Below, piece after piece: positions 1-10,675 of a stretch of DNA of 64,000 bases. Numbering within the stretch: position 1 is the first letter of the stretch; every line of letters starts with the position of its first letter. The stretch spans positions 52,232,749 through 52,296,748 of the forward strand of contig CM059193.1 of NCBI GenBank assembly GCA_030323885.1, given 5' to 3'. The notes under the pieces were generated by a model. That model was given only the letters and a program-made list of their open reading frames with translations. It was not told where the DNA came from and ran no database searches. This DNA comes from Branchipolynoe longqiensis (lineage: Eukaryota; Annelida; Polychaeta; Phyllodocida; Polynoidae). The translations under genes were made by a program, and so were the position numbers.

Positions 1-99
1 GAACGAGTGCAATACTGTACCTTCCTTCATGTCGCGGGCGAAGAAGCCCAGAAAGTTGTTGCCAACATGGCCATTATGCTTGCCAGGCAGGACTAGATC

Positions 100-1440
100 G
101 GGCCATTAACGGAGGCATTTCAAGTGTACTATACCGGTAAATCAAACTTAATAATAATATGTTACTGTTTCAACTCACATAATCAAGCCAGCGAAAATAT
201 GTCCACATATATCACGGCCCTCAGGGACAGAGTGAAAGATGATGAATATGAACCGATTGAAGAATCGCTGTTGTGCGATCGCTTGTTTGCTGGTGTCAAG
301 AACATGACATTGAGAAACAAGATGCTTCAAACAGCCGATCTCACACTCAAAAAGTGCATTAATATGAGCGAATTCAGTTAATTTAGTGCTGACCAGCTGG
401 AAGATCGGATGTGGAGGTAAAAGAAATTAATGGTCTAAACAGATATGTAAATGCATGTACCGGAGCACCGGTGGTTTGCCTGGCTGGGCTGCCATCTTGG
501 AAATCGCCATCTTGGATTTTGTTTGTTTGTAGTTGTTTTATGTCCTAGCAACATCTAAGGTTAGGATAGGGCAAGGACTGGTGTGCTCAGTGTCAGGATA
601 ATGTGACTGAGTGGGATACCAGGTCATGGTGCCGGCAGCCTGGTTTCCCAGTGGGACAGCACTATAAAGTTGCCATGAGTGCACACTGTCACAAGTCGGT
701 ACCCGTCCTGATATGACCTTAGATGTTGCTAGGACGTAAAACAACAACAAACAAACATCTAAGGTCATATCAGGAAGGCCGGAAACACCACCGGTGCAAG
801 CAAATTCAAGATTCAATGTCAAAACTGTGGTTACGAACACCGACATGGATTTTGTCCAATGAAGGGCAAGATTTATGTTGCCTGCAAGAAGGTTGGGCAC
901 TTCAGGAAGGTTTGCCAGAGAAAACTTGTCAGGGTCGATGAGTTGACTGTGGAAGAACCCGACCCTCACAACGTCGAACAAGACCCAGATCCGGCAGAAG
1001 TCAATGTGTTTACGACGGATCTGTTTGTCGGTGGTATCGAGCGCAACACTGAACAAGACACCAAGCTCTGGTATGCGACCATCCGGGTGAACGGTCATCC
1101 AGTCAAGTTCAAGCTCAACACAGGCTTGGAGGCGAAGGTTCTTCCGTGGAATGTCTTCGACAGGATCGCATCGGTGTGACTGACAAACACCAGGTGTTCA
1201 CTCGTGACATTCTTGGGGCATCGGATCACTCCCGATGGTGAGGCTTTTGTCATGATCGACAGCAGAGACTTTGTATTCCAAGTGGTGCAGGACTGCCAAC
1301 CTATTTTGGATAAACAGGCTTGTGTTGTGTTGAACCTGTTGGCATGGGTTGATGATGTGAACTCTAGCATGCTGACAAACATTTCCACCCCCAACAACGT
1401 CCACAGCATGTGAGCTGATGTCATCAATCTAGGTGAAGAA
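100..1440 (+). pseudogene. Ty3/Gypsy retrotransposon, gag-protease half (decayed)
   Basis: Remnant of a K02A2.6-like Gypsy element. A gag fragment (124-381) has the spacing typical of these gags: a TYITALRDR-like segment, then DRLFAGVKN and LTLKKCI. After an interruption by SINE sequence, frames near 820-940 give a zinc-knuckle region (CPMKGK...C..VGHFRKVC). A retropepsin start follows at about 1,100, where the expected catalytic DTG triad reads LNTG, so the aspartate is replaced by asparagine. Around 1,260-1,370 the protease C-terminal part is recognisable (QPILDKQA, then LNLL). Frames are broken by stops and shifts and no ORF is intact. The RT half of what looks like the same element resumes at about 14,847. 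I infer that the intervening block inserted into it. Family call is confident; continuity of the two halves is inference. Confidence 0.75.
538..770 (+). mobile_element. SINE copy with inverted 3' tails
   Basis: Body and 3' end of a SINE family present several times in the window (29,010; 35,822; 57,053). Shared landmarks are AGGGCAAGGACTGG, GGGACAGCACTATAAAGTTGCC, the CACTGTCAC..GTCGGTACC stretch and the 3' end GATATGACCTTAGATGTTGCTAGGACGTAAAAC. The same tail appears in reverse just before (538-562) and just after (about 752-774), so the copy is bracketed by inverted tails. It interrupts the Gypsy gag remnant. Confidence 0.75.
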
Positions 1441-2627
1441 AGAGTCTTTAAATGAGTCGCACAAAGACGACCTCTCCCAGCCTCGATGTAGTTGGTGTAT
1501 AGAATGTTTTTTGCTGGGAGAGAGTTCATACCCCACAAGTGGAACCCCCTCGACAGAAGGAAGCAAGGAACTACTCAGTCCGCCCCCCGCCGCCCCCCAT
1601 CTCAGAAGAACCGTTAGCGGGGCGCTCCTCCTTCTACGCGGAGCGGCTCCTCTTCGAGCTTCCTCAGTCCGTCCTCCTTGTGCCCGCGTCACCTGGCCAG
1701 TAGATCACAGACGGTATTACACCGCGGACACGTCAAACAGCCACACCCAGGACCCGCCACGCTCGGTGCCCCGCTCCGGTGCAGAATGCATGAAAGTAGA
1801 AGGGCGGTGTTACTTATAACAATTGAGAAAGTCTCCGCAGATACAACGTTTAGGTATGCAATACATTTCATAAGAAGCACTGGGCACCAGCAAGAACCCG
1901 GCCTCCTACAAAGTAAATTACACCCCATGTGCATCCTCCCCTGTTATAACAGGAGCCGATGCACACGCTGTCAATCATGTTCTGCCAGAAGCACTTACTA
2001 TAGTAGTAATTTTTAAAATAAAGAATGCAGCATAAAATAAGAGCCAGGGCGACACTGCATAGGAAAATCTTTTAGTGTAAAATGGACAGTGTCTACCCAC
2101 CAACTCCCACACCATTGACCACCTCGTTCCACTAAATAAATTTAGAATATAATATTTCCTAATAGTGTGGAACAAGGAAGTCAAAACGGGGTGAAAGTTG
2201 AGGAATATTTAGAAATAATTAATCTAATATATATATAAAAAAAATTATTCCGACCCCTACTGCAGAAAAATAGGCTGAACACAAGAAGCTAGATCCTCCA
2301 ATCGGGAGAAAGCTAAGCTCTTCACCGTAACATATATCGTCAACAATCGTACTGCAAAGAAAAATAATGTTGAAATAGAGCAGTACGATATGCTAAATAC
2401 ATCATGGTTATCAATGTAAAAATAGCACCGTAGTACTAAAAAGGTATATATAATATTATATTAGTATCAACATACATATATATATATACAAGGCGGTATC
2501 CACCTCCTTAAGGGAGATGAACTATCAGGGAAAACAAATTATTTTATATATTATTAATGTGTATATATAAAAAAAAAAATTAATAACCGCCACAGGGGTG
2601 CTGGTCTTTCAATTACCCCCTACGTGG
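1441..2627. other. No gene recognised
   Basis: Short open frames only, with no family resemblance. 1,560-1,760 is GC-rich and 2,000-2,580 is AT-rich with short A and AT runs. I found no LTR boundary, although the left edge of the minus-strand retroelement block should lie here or further right. Confidence 0.5.
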
Positions 2628-2905
2628 AACCCGGAATCCCTCGGACAGGGCTAGCGCCGATCAACTGCGCGAGCAGTCAACCACCGCTAACCTAACTGCC
2701 ACCTGTCATCCGAGACATCACGGTATCCAGAATCCCTCGGACAGAGGAGAGCCACGCCCAACTGTACCAACAGTTAAACGTCGTCCACCACCCTGTCACC
2801 CGTCATCTGAATTTCGACGTGACGTCCAAAATCCCCCGGACGGGACAGAACGACGACTAATCGATGTCCACCTTCCCGTCACCTGTCATCTAGACGTCAC
2901 CGTCA
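2628..2905. repeat. Three degenerate tandem repeats of about 90 bp
   Basis: Three consecutive units each begin with a version of AATCCCTCGGACAG (starts near 2,631, 2,731 and 2,828) and end with CACCTGTCATC or CACCCGTCATC followed by a GACGT or GACAT motif. The last unit runs into the end of the reading frame at 2,890. Confidence 0.65.
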
Positions 2906-5900
2906 GCGTCAGCAGGCGCCCTTGCCGCCCGCGCCAGCAGCGCCCGATGTGCCGCAGCAGCATCAGCCACCAAGCTGGCCGGCAGGCCGTGCAGCCTGTC
3001 CTCGACGCTGAAGCCAGAAAGATCCAAAGCACGCAATGAACCATCCCAGCTCCGGAAGTCCAAGCGGTACGCGGCAGAAAAAGTCATGTCGATATCGTCA
3101 ATGACTGCTGCCTGCCGCGCCCTTTGCTCGCGCGATGCTGCCAACTTCCGCTCGACAATCTCTTTGTCCTCTACGACATTTTCGAAGTCAGCACCGCGCC
3201 TAACCTCAGCCTGACACAGCCTCAGCCAGGACATCCGGCGTCTGCGCGATGACCGCGTCAAAGCCCCCTATGAAGGCTTTGACCAGGCCGTCGACCGACT
3301 CAGTAATCCTGGCCGTAACGTCCACACGGTTGGCCTCGGAGAGACGCTCCGTGATCCCGTCCAACGCCAGGGCGACACCGTGATCAACCAGCGGGGCCGC
3401 AGCCACCACTGGTCTCACAGGTACCACCACCGGAGAGGAACCAACCACAGGAGCAGTCGCCGCTGGTTTCACAACCGAGCTTGCAGACGGCGTCACTGCC
3501 AACTGAGAGGCAGATCCCGCAGCCGCCGACACACGTCGCCGCGGAACCTGACCTAATGACACCGGTTGCGACACCGATGCCACTGGCACCGTCGCCACGG
3601 TCGCCGGAGCCCGTGCCACCACCGCACTCAGAGTGTCGGGTGTCAGCTCAGTCACCAGTTTCCGACGCTTACGACGGCGCACGCCCCTCGACCCAATCAC
3701 CTCCGGATCGATAGTCACGACCGACAACTCAGGCCAGTCTCTCAACCCCTGATGGGCAGCAGATGGAGGGGGTGGAGGCGGCGGTGGGGGAGGCGAAGCT
3801 GACCTGTCCGACCCCTGGTTCCGCTGCAGCTGAATGGCAGAGCCATCGCGCAACGGCACCAGGGACGAGGACCTCTTACCTCTCCCCTTGCCTTTCCCCT
3901 GGACGGACCTAACACCCCGCCCAGAGCTCGAAGAGGCCACAGGAGCTGCTCGCCCCTGCTGGTCCCTCCTCACGGCAACAGCACCACGACCCCTGCCCCG
4001 TTTCGCCGAAGATGCGCCGCGACCGGCGAAAAACCGCTCACGACGCACCTCCGCCGACCCAGGAACATATACAAACAGGGCGATCAACCTGTGCTGCTTG
4101 GGCAGCACCAGGGTCTCCCTGCTGTAGTGGAAGTCAGTGCGCTGCTTCATCGTGAAGGACACCGCTCTCTTCGACACGGACTGAGGATTCCACTGAATCT
4201 CACCCAGCCCCTTCACGACGTCATACAGCATGCGCCCGTGGCCCTCTAGAAGATGCCTGATCATCTCACCGCGGCGAGCAGTCGAGAAGTACTGCCCAGT
4301 CGCCTTAAGCGTTGGACACCCCTCCGAACCACTCGCCACGTTGAACGGCCTCATGCACCTCCATAGAGGAGCGGTGTGCAGGTGGTTCTCGCAAATATGC
4401 CGAGCCAACGCCGCCCACCGCAGAAACAGCTTTGGCACTGGTCTCCGCCCCACCGGGTTCAGCTCACAGAACAGTCAAGCCTGTCCTGGGCGAAACACAC
4501 GGCGGACGTACCCCAGGCACGCCAGTTCCTGCTTCGTATAGCCATCCTCCCTCGCTGGATTTTTCAACGCCTCAAATAAATTGCATAAATGGGCGTTGTA
4601 CCATTCCAACGGTGTACGAGGATGGCCATCAGGCTCCGTCCAGCCCTCGTCATCGGAGACCCCGTAATCTCCGTGAGGGTCCTGGGACCGCATGACCCAC
4701 TGGACCCCATGCTCCCAAACCACATAGTCCCTTAGGCTACATGGTTCCACATGAGGGTCGTTCCAAAGCCGCGACAGGGTAGCCTCTGTCAAACCGGCAA
4801 CGTTCCCCAAAAGAAACCGTGCCAGCTTAACAGGTCCACCCCCCCGCGACCTGACAATCCACTCAGAGGATGGAGTGGGGTCCTCACCGATCCGATACCC
4901 AAGCTCCACCCCAAACTTGCCGCTGACCGACCAACATGCAAGCATGTAGGCCATCCGACCCGTACTCCGATCACCCCCCCCCTGTTCTTGTACAGAACAG
5001 GAAGCAGCTGATCTCGACGGACGTGCAGTCTCAGAACTGCCGCCAGCGGGAACGTCCTCAACGTCCACGGGGGCGGTACGTTTGGAACCATCGCTATTAT
5101 GATAGCGATAGTCAAACGACCAATACGACACCTTTGCAGGAGGGATCGATGCCTTAGGGGGCACCGACACAACCTCCGAGCGAGGATCAGTGTCACGCTG
5201 TACAGAGGCTTTAGCCTGCTCTACAGCCATCCTCACCTGCGCTTCCGTCCACGCACCGGACTCACGAGAAGGGGCAGGAGGCCGAAGCAGCTCACCGCCC
5301 ACAACCGGGGTAGACTCGACAGAATCGACGTCCATCCGCACATTGGAACCTCCCCCTACTGATCCAGTTTACATGAATGTACACATTCATGTAAACTGAC
5401 CTACTGGAACCTCCCCCTACTGACCATCCGTTGTCATGAGGTGCCGGCGCCAGACTCCCTAAGGTTCTAGCGCCTACATCCTCAGAGCCTGCGGACGGTA
5501 ACATAGGGGGTCGGGCAGCAACTTCAGTCGGCAGTACCACCTGGCAATAACCCGATGAACTTCCGCTGAGAGGCTGCACCATCCTCACCTCAGCTGGGCT
5601 GAGCGAGAACGGATCCGTGCGGGACGAACAAACCGACTCTCTCAACGCCTTCTCACGCAGCTGCCACTCTCGAAAGCGTGACAACTCGTCAGCGTTTACC
5701 ATAGTCCCTGCATTACTGACCATGGAAGCTACGCATGGACCGGTGGGCAGCTCAGGGGAACGTAACGACAGGCTAGCTACTCCAGGAGGAGACACCAGCC
5801 CAGCCGCCGTAACCCGCCGAGGGCCTCTTACCACAACACGGGCGACAATAGGGGACTAGACAGCCGCGGGGAGACTGTAGCAACAATCTCCCTACCGCCT

Positions 5901-6037
5901 AAAGGCCTAATGGTCCCTATACAGGTTAAACCCGCCTCGTCGCCTCCCTCAGCCTCATTGAAGAGATCACCGAGAGCATCTAAAGCCTCAGCTCCCCCTA
6001 ATCGAGTGCTGGGCGAATTCAAAATATCATCGGACAT
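2890..6037 (-). pseudogene. Broken ORF of unknown function downstream of Gypsy pol
   Basis: About 1,000 codons in pieces, read right to left from an ATG at 6,037 (MSDDILNSP). The pieces are 6,037-5,828, 5,834-5,292, 5,341-4,475, 4,453-3,206 and 3,261-2,890. The middle pieces share one frame, separated only by a TGA at 4,475-4,477. A frameshift near 3,230 and another near 5,830 break the ends, and a 61-bp palindromic insertion at 5,345-5,405 explains the break between the second and third pieces. Visible traits: acidic N-terminus, a Trp- and Arg-rich central region (about 5,000-4,150), an RG/GRG-rich basic stretch at about 4,030-3,880, a proline run near 3,770, and an alanine-rich C-terminus. 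I see no signal peptide, membrane segment or retroviral motif. It sits where an env-like or accessory ORF would lie, but could equally be gag of a separate element. I do not recognise it. Confidence 0.55.
5345..5405. repeat. 61-bp insertion: near-perfect palindrome plus 19-bp duplication
   Basis: CAGTTTACATGAATGT is followed by ACACATTCATGTAAACTG, a hairpin of about 16 bp per arm. The 19 bases TGGAACCTCCCCCTACTGA stand on both sides (5,345-5,363 and 5,406-5,424). The insert length is 3n+1 and the reading frame of the surrounding ORF shifts by exactly one base across it. Confidence 0.8.
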
Positions 6038-6061
6038 GGTCCACACGCAACGAACTGCCAC

Positions 6062-7066
6062 GGCAGCTCAAGTCACGTGTCCCCCACGACCAAAGATCGC
6101 CGTACACGCTGTGTCAAGTCTGCGCGATAAACGCACAGACCAACACAGTCGCGGCCGGCCTTGCTATATTCTTATAGTGCTGTCACAATAAACAAGTACA
6201 AATAAGGAAAACGGGAATACAGATAGGATTAATGTCCGAGAACAAAGACACCCACCTTGTCTGCCGGCAGCCGGTAGAGTGACTGGCTCCACGTCCTCCC
6301 TCACAGAACCGCAGAGTCCAGCCGGCGTACCAACCAGAGAATGAATGACTCACCCGCAAAACACCAGGTGCGCCACCGGTACAGCTAGCGTGACCTACAT
6401 AGGAACCCAGCCAAACCACCCGACGGCGGCATTCCCCGTCCCCCCGCAGTACCGCTGACGTCACCGCACCACGTGGTCACGGAGAACCCCCAACCGCAGA
6501 ACAACAGGGTGACCTAGTTAGCTCAACCACAAGGCCCGCCCGCCAGCTAGTGCACAATACTGAGCCACCCCCGACGACAGATTCCCGGCCCTCACGCAGT
6601 ACCCACTAAACAACAACACGTACTGCGTAGCGCCAGCAACCCACTCGCCCGGTTACACGCACATGCTATAAGTGACCCAATTACGCCTAACCGAACAGTC
6701 AAACCAGTTACACACCCATGCCCGCAGCGAACATAAACACTCCCCCGGTTATAGCAGCTAACACGCAGTACGCCCCGTCAACAATAACCAACGCGTTAGA
6801 CAAGAAATAGCAGATAATAAACACACAGCTTAGGCAAAGGCATTACGCAGAACAGTAGTAACTGCGCCCATTCATTGGCGCCCCCGGGGCCCCCGGTCTT
6901 TCCCCACCACTCTCAAATAACTGCGTAGTAAAGTTTAACTGAACATATGTACTGCGTTTACTCGTTGTGTGACAGGGATCGGCGTATCTTATGTACACCC
7001 AACCCCTGGAGACCAGACAACACCAGGGTGGAGTAGCCTAATACCCACTACCCCACCCCATACCAG
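6062..7066. other. Non-coding stretch between pol and the downstream ORF
   Basis: No supported ORF. The hexamer ACTGCG or its complement recurs here (near 6,598, 6,622, 6,772, 6,860, 6,920 and 6,948), as it does inside the Gypsy element. Purine tracts on the minus strand near 7,048-7,060 and 6,888-6,906 could be a polypurine tract. I could not match a 3' LTR to the 14,520-14,846 sequence. Confidence 0.4.
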
Positions 7067-10000
7067 TTATCTGCGTCGTAATGCTAAACGCTCAGATCGC
7101 CGCACAGGCGGTGCATCTGAACCCACATCAGACCCCTGTCCAACTGGTACAAAGTCGCTGTCACTACCCGAGCTACTGCGTACAGAAACAATACTATCGA
7201 CATCAGACACTGATCTAGACCGACGCCGACGTTTATTTTTCCGCTTATCAGGCCTATGCCGCCTAGGGCGCATAGCCTCCCCCGCAGTAACTGGAAGCCC
7301 AGGTACTTTCATCTGACCAACCACATCTATAGTGCCAGCCTCCACCCTCACAGGTGCGGGCTCGTCCCCTACATGTGCATCCAGCCAGGAGGATGGTCCA
7401 GCGTTCCTAGACATCTGCTCGGTGTAAAGCTTAAGACGTCTAACGTTAGATTTACGGTATTTACCATCCTTGCCCTTCATATTAACTGTGGTGTCAGAGA
7501 CAACTTCCGTTATAGTAAAGGGACCATCCCAATTCTTTGCGAGTTTGACCCGAGCTAGCGGCGCATGATACCGCACCACCCGGTCCCCCACTTTGAACTG
7601 GCGCCACGCAGCAGGCCCGTAGTCAGATTTCTGACGAACCGCTGCCCGACCTAAAGCATCGCGAACTGCGCTATACGCGTGGTGAAAGCAATGCTCCAAC
7701 CATCTTACAAACACGATCTCACAAGGCCGGTCTACTTGACGATTCACCACCCCAAACTGCAGATCAGCTGCTAGTCGGAGCTCCTCTCCAAATAGTAACC
7801 TGTTCGGAGTCACACCCGTAGATGCGTGCTCCGTACAGTTATATGCGTGTGCCACAAACTTGACCTGTAAATCCCAATCATCCTGAAAGTCATTCACGGT
7901 ACAAGCCAACGCAGATATCAACGTCTTATTAAAACGCTCTACCATACCATCCGATTGTGGACAGTACGGGTTCGTACGCGTTTTTTTAACGCCCAGCAAG
8001 CGCAACATGGACTGGAACAGTGTGGACTCAAATTCCCGTCCTTGATCCGAATGGATCCGCATCGGGGCACCGAATACCAAAACCCAGTTATCCACCAACG
8101 CCTGCGCTGCAGTGGGTGCAGTGTGATCTTTTAAGGGGTACACTTGCACGTACTTAGTGTAATAGTCTTGGACTACCATCATCACCACATTCCCCCTAGA
8201 TGTCGTCTTAAACCCGGACACAAAGTCACACGCTAGACGGCGCCACCGATGCCCAGACAATTCCTGAGTCAACGGTAACTTAGCGATCCCTTCTCCTGGC
8301 TTAACCACCTGACATTTATGGCAAGTGCGTACCCACTGTCTAATATCAGAAGTCATACCAGGCCAATAGAACCGCCAAGCTAAATGCTTGGTGGAGCGAA
8401 CACGCCCAAAGTGCGTAGCTGTAGAATGCCCATGACAAAACAACAACACATCATCGCGCAATGCAAATGGCACGACGATCTGCAGGCGACTGCGCAGGTC
8501 TTCACCCACTACCTTCCACCTGCAGAGCACACCCTCACGCAGTTCCAGCAGAGCCCATTGATTTATAATCTTACGAGTCTCTGCATTCTCCACCGCCAGC
8601 TCGTCACGCAGAGGTTTCGAGCGGCCCACCTCCAACCACTTGATCACACGCAGTATGGAGGGATCTTGGCGCTGCGCCAAGCGAACCTCTGATAACGTCC
8701 AAAGCTCATCATCATCTATGTCCGCCAGACGCATCGCAGAAATTGCTGCGAGTACACAATTATGCGCGCCACAGTCCGTGCAATCACCCCGGCCGCACTT
8801 AGGCACCGGGATTCTACTCAGACTATCTGCGTTGATATGATCCACTCCTTTTCTGTACACAATATGCTCATTCGTCACACCATATTCAGATAAAGTGGCC
8901 AACCAACGCCCCATCATCCCCTCCGCCTCCTTGAAATTCAACAACCAACGAAGAGAATGATGATCAGTCTGGATAATAAAATCCGACCCTATCAAGAAAT
9001 GTTTCCACTTCCTGCTATACACGACGATAGCCATCAACTCACGCTTCGTCGTGCAGTAATTCCGCTGCGCTTTATTAAGTTTATTACTCGCAAAAGACAA
9101 CGGGACCTCTACCCCATTCTGCACCTGACTCAACATGCCTGAGATTGCAAACCCCGACGCATCAGTGTCCAGAATGAACCGCCCCACCGCCCGCGGATAC
9201 CGCAGCACTGGGGTCTGAGTAAAGGCACCTTTCAAGCCCAGAAATGTCGCCTCCTGAGCGTCGTCCCACACAAATTTTATTTTCTTCGCGGTAACGACCA
9301 AGTCCTGCAATGGAACAGCTAACCGCGCAAAATCAGCAATGAAATCGCGATAATATGACACAAACCCAAGGAATGATCTCACTTCCTTCATATCCTCAGG
9401 TCTGGGCCACCCTGCAATTGCAGAGAGCTTTTCCGGGTCTGCCTTAATCCCCTTCGCAGAAACCACACGCCCCAGGTACTGCGTCTCGCGCCTAAAAAGT
9501 CTACACTTTGAAGCCTTGAGTCTCAGCCCATAGGAACGTAAACGATCAAACACTGCTTGAAGCCGATCCTGACATTCGGTTAGTGTACGACCAAAGACAA
9601 TGATATCATCCAAATACACCAAGCAGATCTTCCACTGAAGACCAGCCAGCATATCCGTCATCATCTTTTCGAACGTGGCTGGAGCATTACACAATCCAAA
9701 CGGCATCACGTTCCACTCGAATAAGCCTAAGTGAGTGCTAAAAGCAGTTTTAGCAATATCCCCCAGATCCATAGCTACCTGATGATATCCAGATTGGAGA
9801 TCCAGAATGCAAAACCACTCATTACCCCCTAAACTTTCGAGCGACTCATCTATGCGCGGTAATGGGTAAGCATTCTTCCGCGTCACAGTATTGAGTTTTT
9901 TATAGTCAATGCAAAAACGGATCGAACCATCTTTTTTCTTGACTAAATGGACAGGTGAACTCCACGGTGAATCACTACTCCTAATCACCCCACTATCCAG

Positions 10001-10675
10001 CAGCTTATGCAGCTCCGTCTCCAGTGCCTCCTTTTTGGAATGCACGAAACGCCGATAGGGAATCCTAAAAGCAGCAGACTCACCGACATCAATGCCATGC
10101 TTCACCACCTCAGTCCAGCCCAACGTCTCACCAGGCACTGCGAAAACCTGGATATTCCTACCCAGAAATTCAACTACCCGAGAGCGATCAGACTCATCAA
10201 CCACCTCACACCCCATAGCCAAAGGTATAAGATGGGCAGGCAAGCTCCCATCGAGGGTCCGAGATACAACAGAAGGTGCCACGCACTCCTCCGTCGTACC
10301 AAAAGTAACCACATCGGCCACCTCCCCCAACGCAGCAACGCCCACTTCCCCTCTACTACTCACAACACTAGAGGGGCAATCCAACTGCGCCGCCCGTGCG
10401 CCACGCAGTTCAGGCCAACCACTGCTCCAATTACCTGGTAACTGCGAACAGCTGACCGCACAACACCGCCCCGCGCCAACCCCGTCCACTGGGTCAACTG
10501 CGGCATCAGCTGACTCAGTGACCCCGTCACCGCGAGCAATGTTTACACCGGATTGTTTAGACAACGCCGCCTTAGCGTATGCACAATGAACATTACCAAA
10601 GTCAGTAGCCTCACTCAACAACCCGATAGTCATACCCCTCTGTAACCTAACCGCATAACGATTTGGATTAAACAA
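7067..10675 (-). CDS. pol: Ty3/Gypsy pol: reverse transcriptase, RNase H, integrase
   Basis: Open frame of 1,202 codons without internal stops. The first ~25 residues (FNPNRYAV..) resemble the segment that follows the protease in Gypsy polyproteins. RT: FCIDYKKLN, the LDLQSGYHQV motif and the catalytic YLDD at residues 354-357. RNase H: LDTDASG and TDHHSL. Integrase: an HHCC zinc region (H near 749, CHKC near 784), then the DDE catalytic core with Asp near 814 (CDF), Asp near 876 (SDQG) and Glu near 912 (VERFNK). The Asp-to-Glu spacing is about 35, as the family requires. A C-terminal beta-rich segment (WDGPFTI) is followed by a basic, Ser/Arg-rich tail. There is no chromodomain. The frame lies -1 to the protease frame and overlaps it by 46 nt. 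Its first internal ATG overlaps the protease stop (ATGA). Looks recently active. Confidence 0.95.
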   Translation of the reverse strand: MFNPNRYAVRLQRGMTIGLLSEATDFGNVHCAYAKAALSKQSGVNIARGDGVTESADAAVDPVDGVGAGRCCAVSCSQLPGNWSSGWPELRGARAAQLDCPSSVVSSRGEVGVAALGEVADVVTFGTTEECVAPSVVSRTLDGSLPAHLIPLAMGCEVVDESDRSRVVEFLGRNIQVFAVPGETLGWTEVVKHGIDVGESAAFRIPYRRFVHSKKEALETELHKLLDSGVIRSSDSPWSSPVHLVKKKDGSIRFCIDYKKLNTVTRKNAYPLPRIDESLESLGGNEWFCILDLQSGYHQVAMDLGDIAKTAFSTHLGLFEWNVMPFGLCNAPATFEKMMTDMLAGLQWKICLVYLDDIIVFGRTLTECQDRLQAVFDRLRSYGLRLKASKCRLFRRETQYLGRVVSAKGIKADPEKLSAIAGWPRPEDMKEVRSFLGFVSYYRDFIADFARLAVPLQDLVVTAKKIKFVWDDAQEATFLGLKGAFTQTPVLRYPRAVGRFILDTDASGFAISGMLSQVQNGVEVPLSFASNKLNKAQRNYCTTKRELMAIVVYSRKWKHFLIGSDFIIQTDHHSLRWLLNFKEAEGMMGRWLATLSEYGVTNEHIVYRKGVDHINADSLSRIPVPKCGRGDCTDCGAHNCVLAAISAMRLADIDDDELWTLSEVRLAQRQDPSILRVIKWLEVGRSKPLRDELAVENAETRKIINQWALLELREGVLCRWKVVGEDLRSRLQIVVPFALRDDVLLFCHGHSTATHFGRVRSTKHLAWRFYWPGMTSDIRQWVRTCHKCQVVKPGEGIAKLPLTQELSGHRWRRLACDFVSGFKTTSRGNVVMMVVQDYYTKYVQVYPLKDHTAPTAAQALVDNWVLVFGAPMRIHSDQGREFESTLFQSMLRLLGVKKTRTNPYCPQSDGMVERFNKTLISALACTVNDFQDDWDLQVKFVAHAYNCTEHASTGVTPNRLLFGEELRLAADLQFGVVNRQVDRPCEIVFVRWLEHCFHHAYSAVRDALGRAAVRQKSDYGPAAWRQFKVGDRVVRYHAPLARVKLAKNWDGPFTITEVVSDTTVNMKGKDGKYRKSNVRRLKLYTEQMSRNAGPSSWLDAHVGDEPAPVRVEAGTIDVVGQMKVPGLPVTAGEAMRPRRHRPDKRKNKRRRRSRSVSDVDSIVSVRSSSGSDSDFVPVGQGSDVGSDAPPVRRSERLALRRR

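Noticed and set aside
6062..7066. 3' LTR of the minus-strand Gypsy element
   Set aside because: I compared it by eye with 14,520-14,846 and found no shared stretch, so I could not support an LTR pair.
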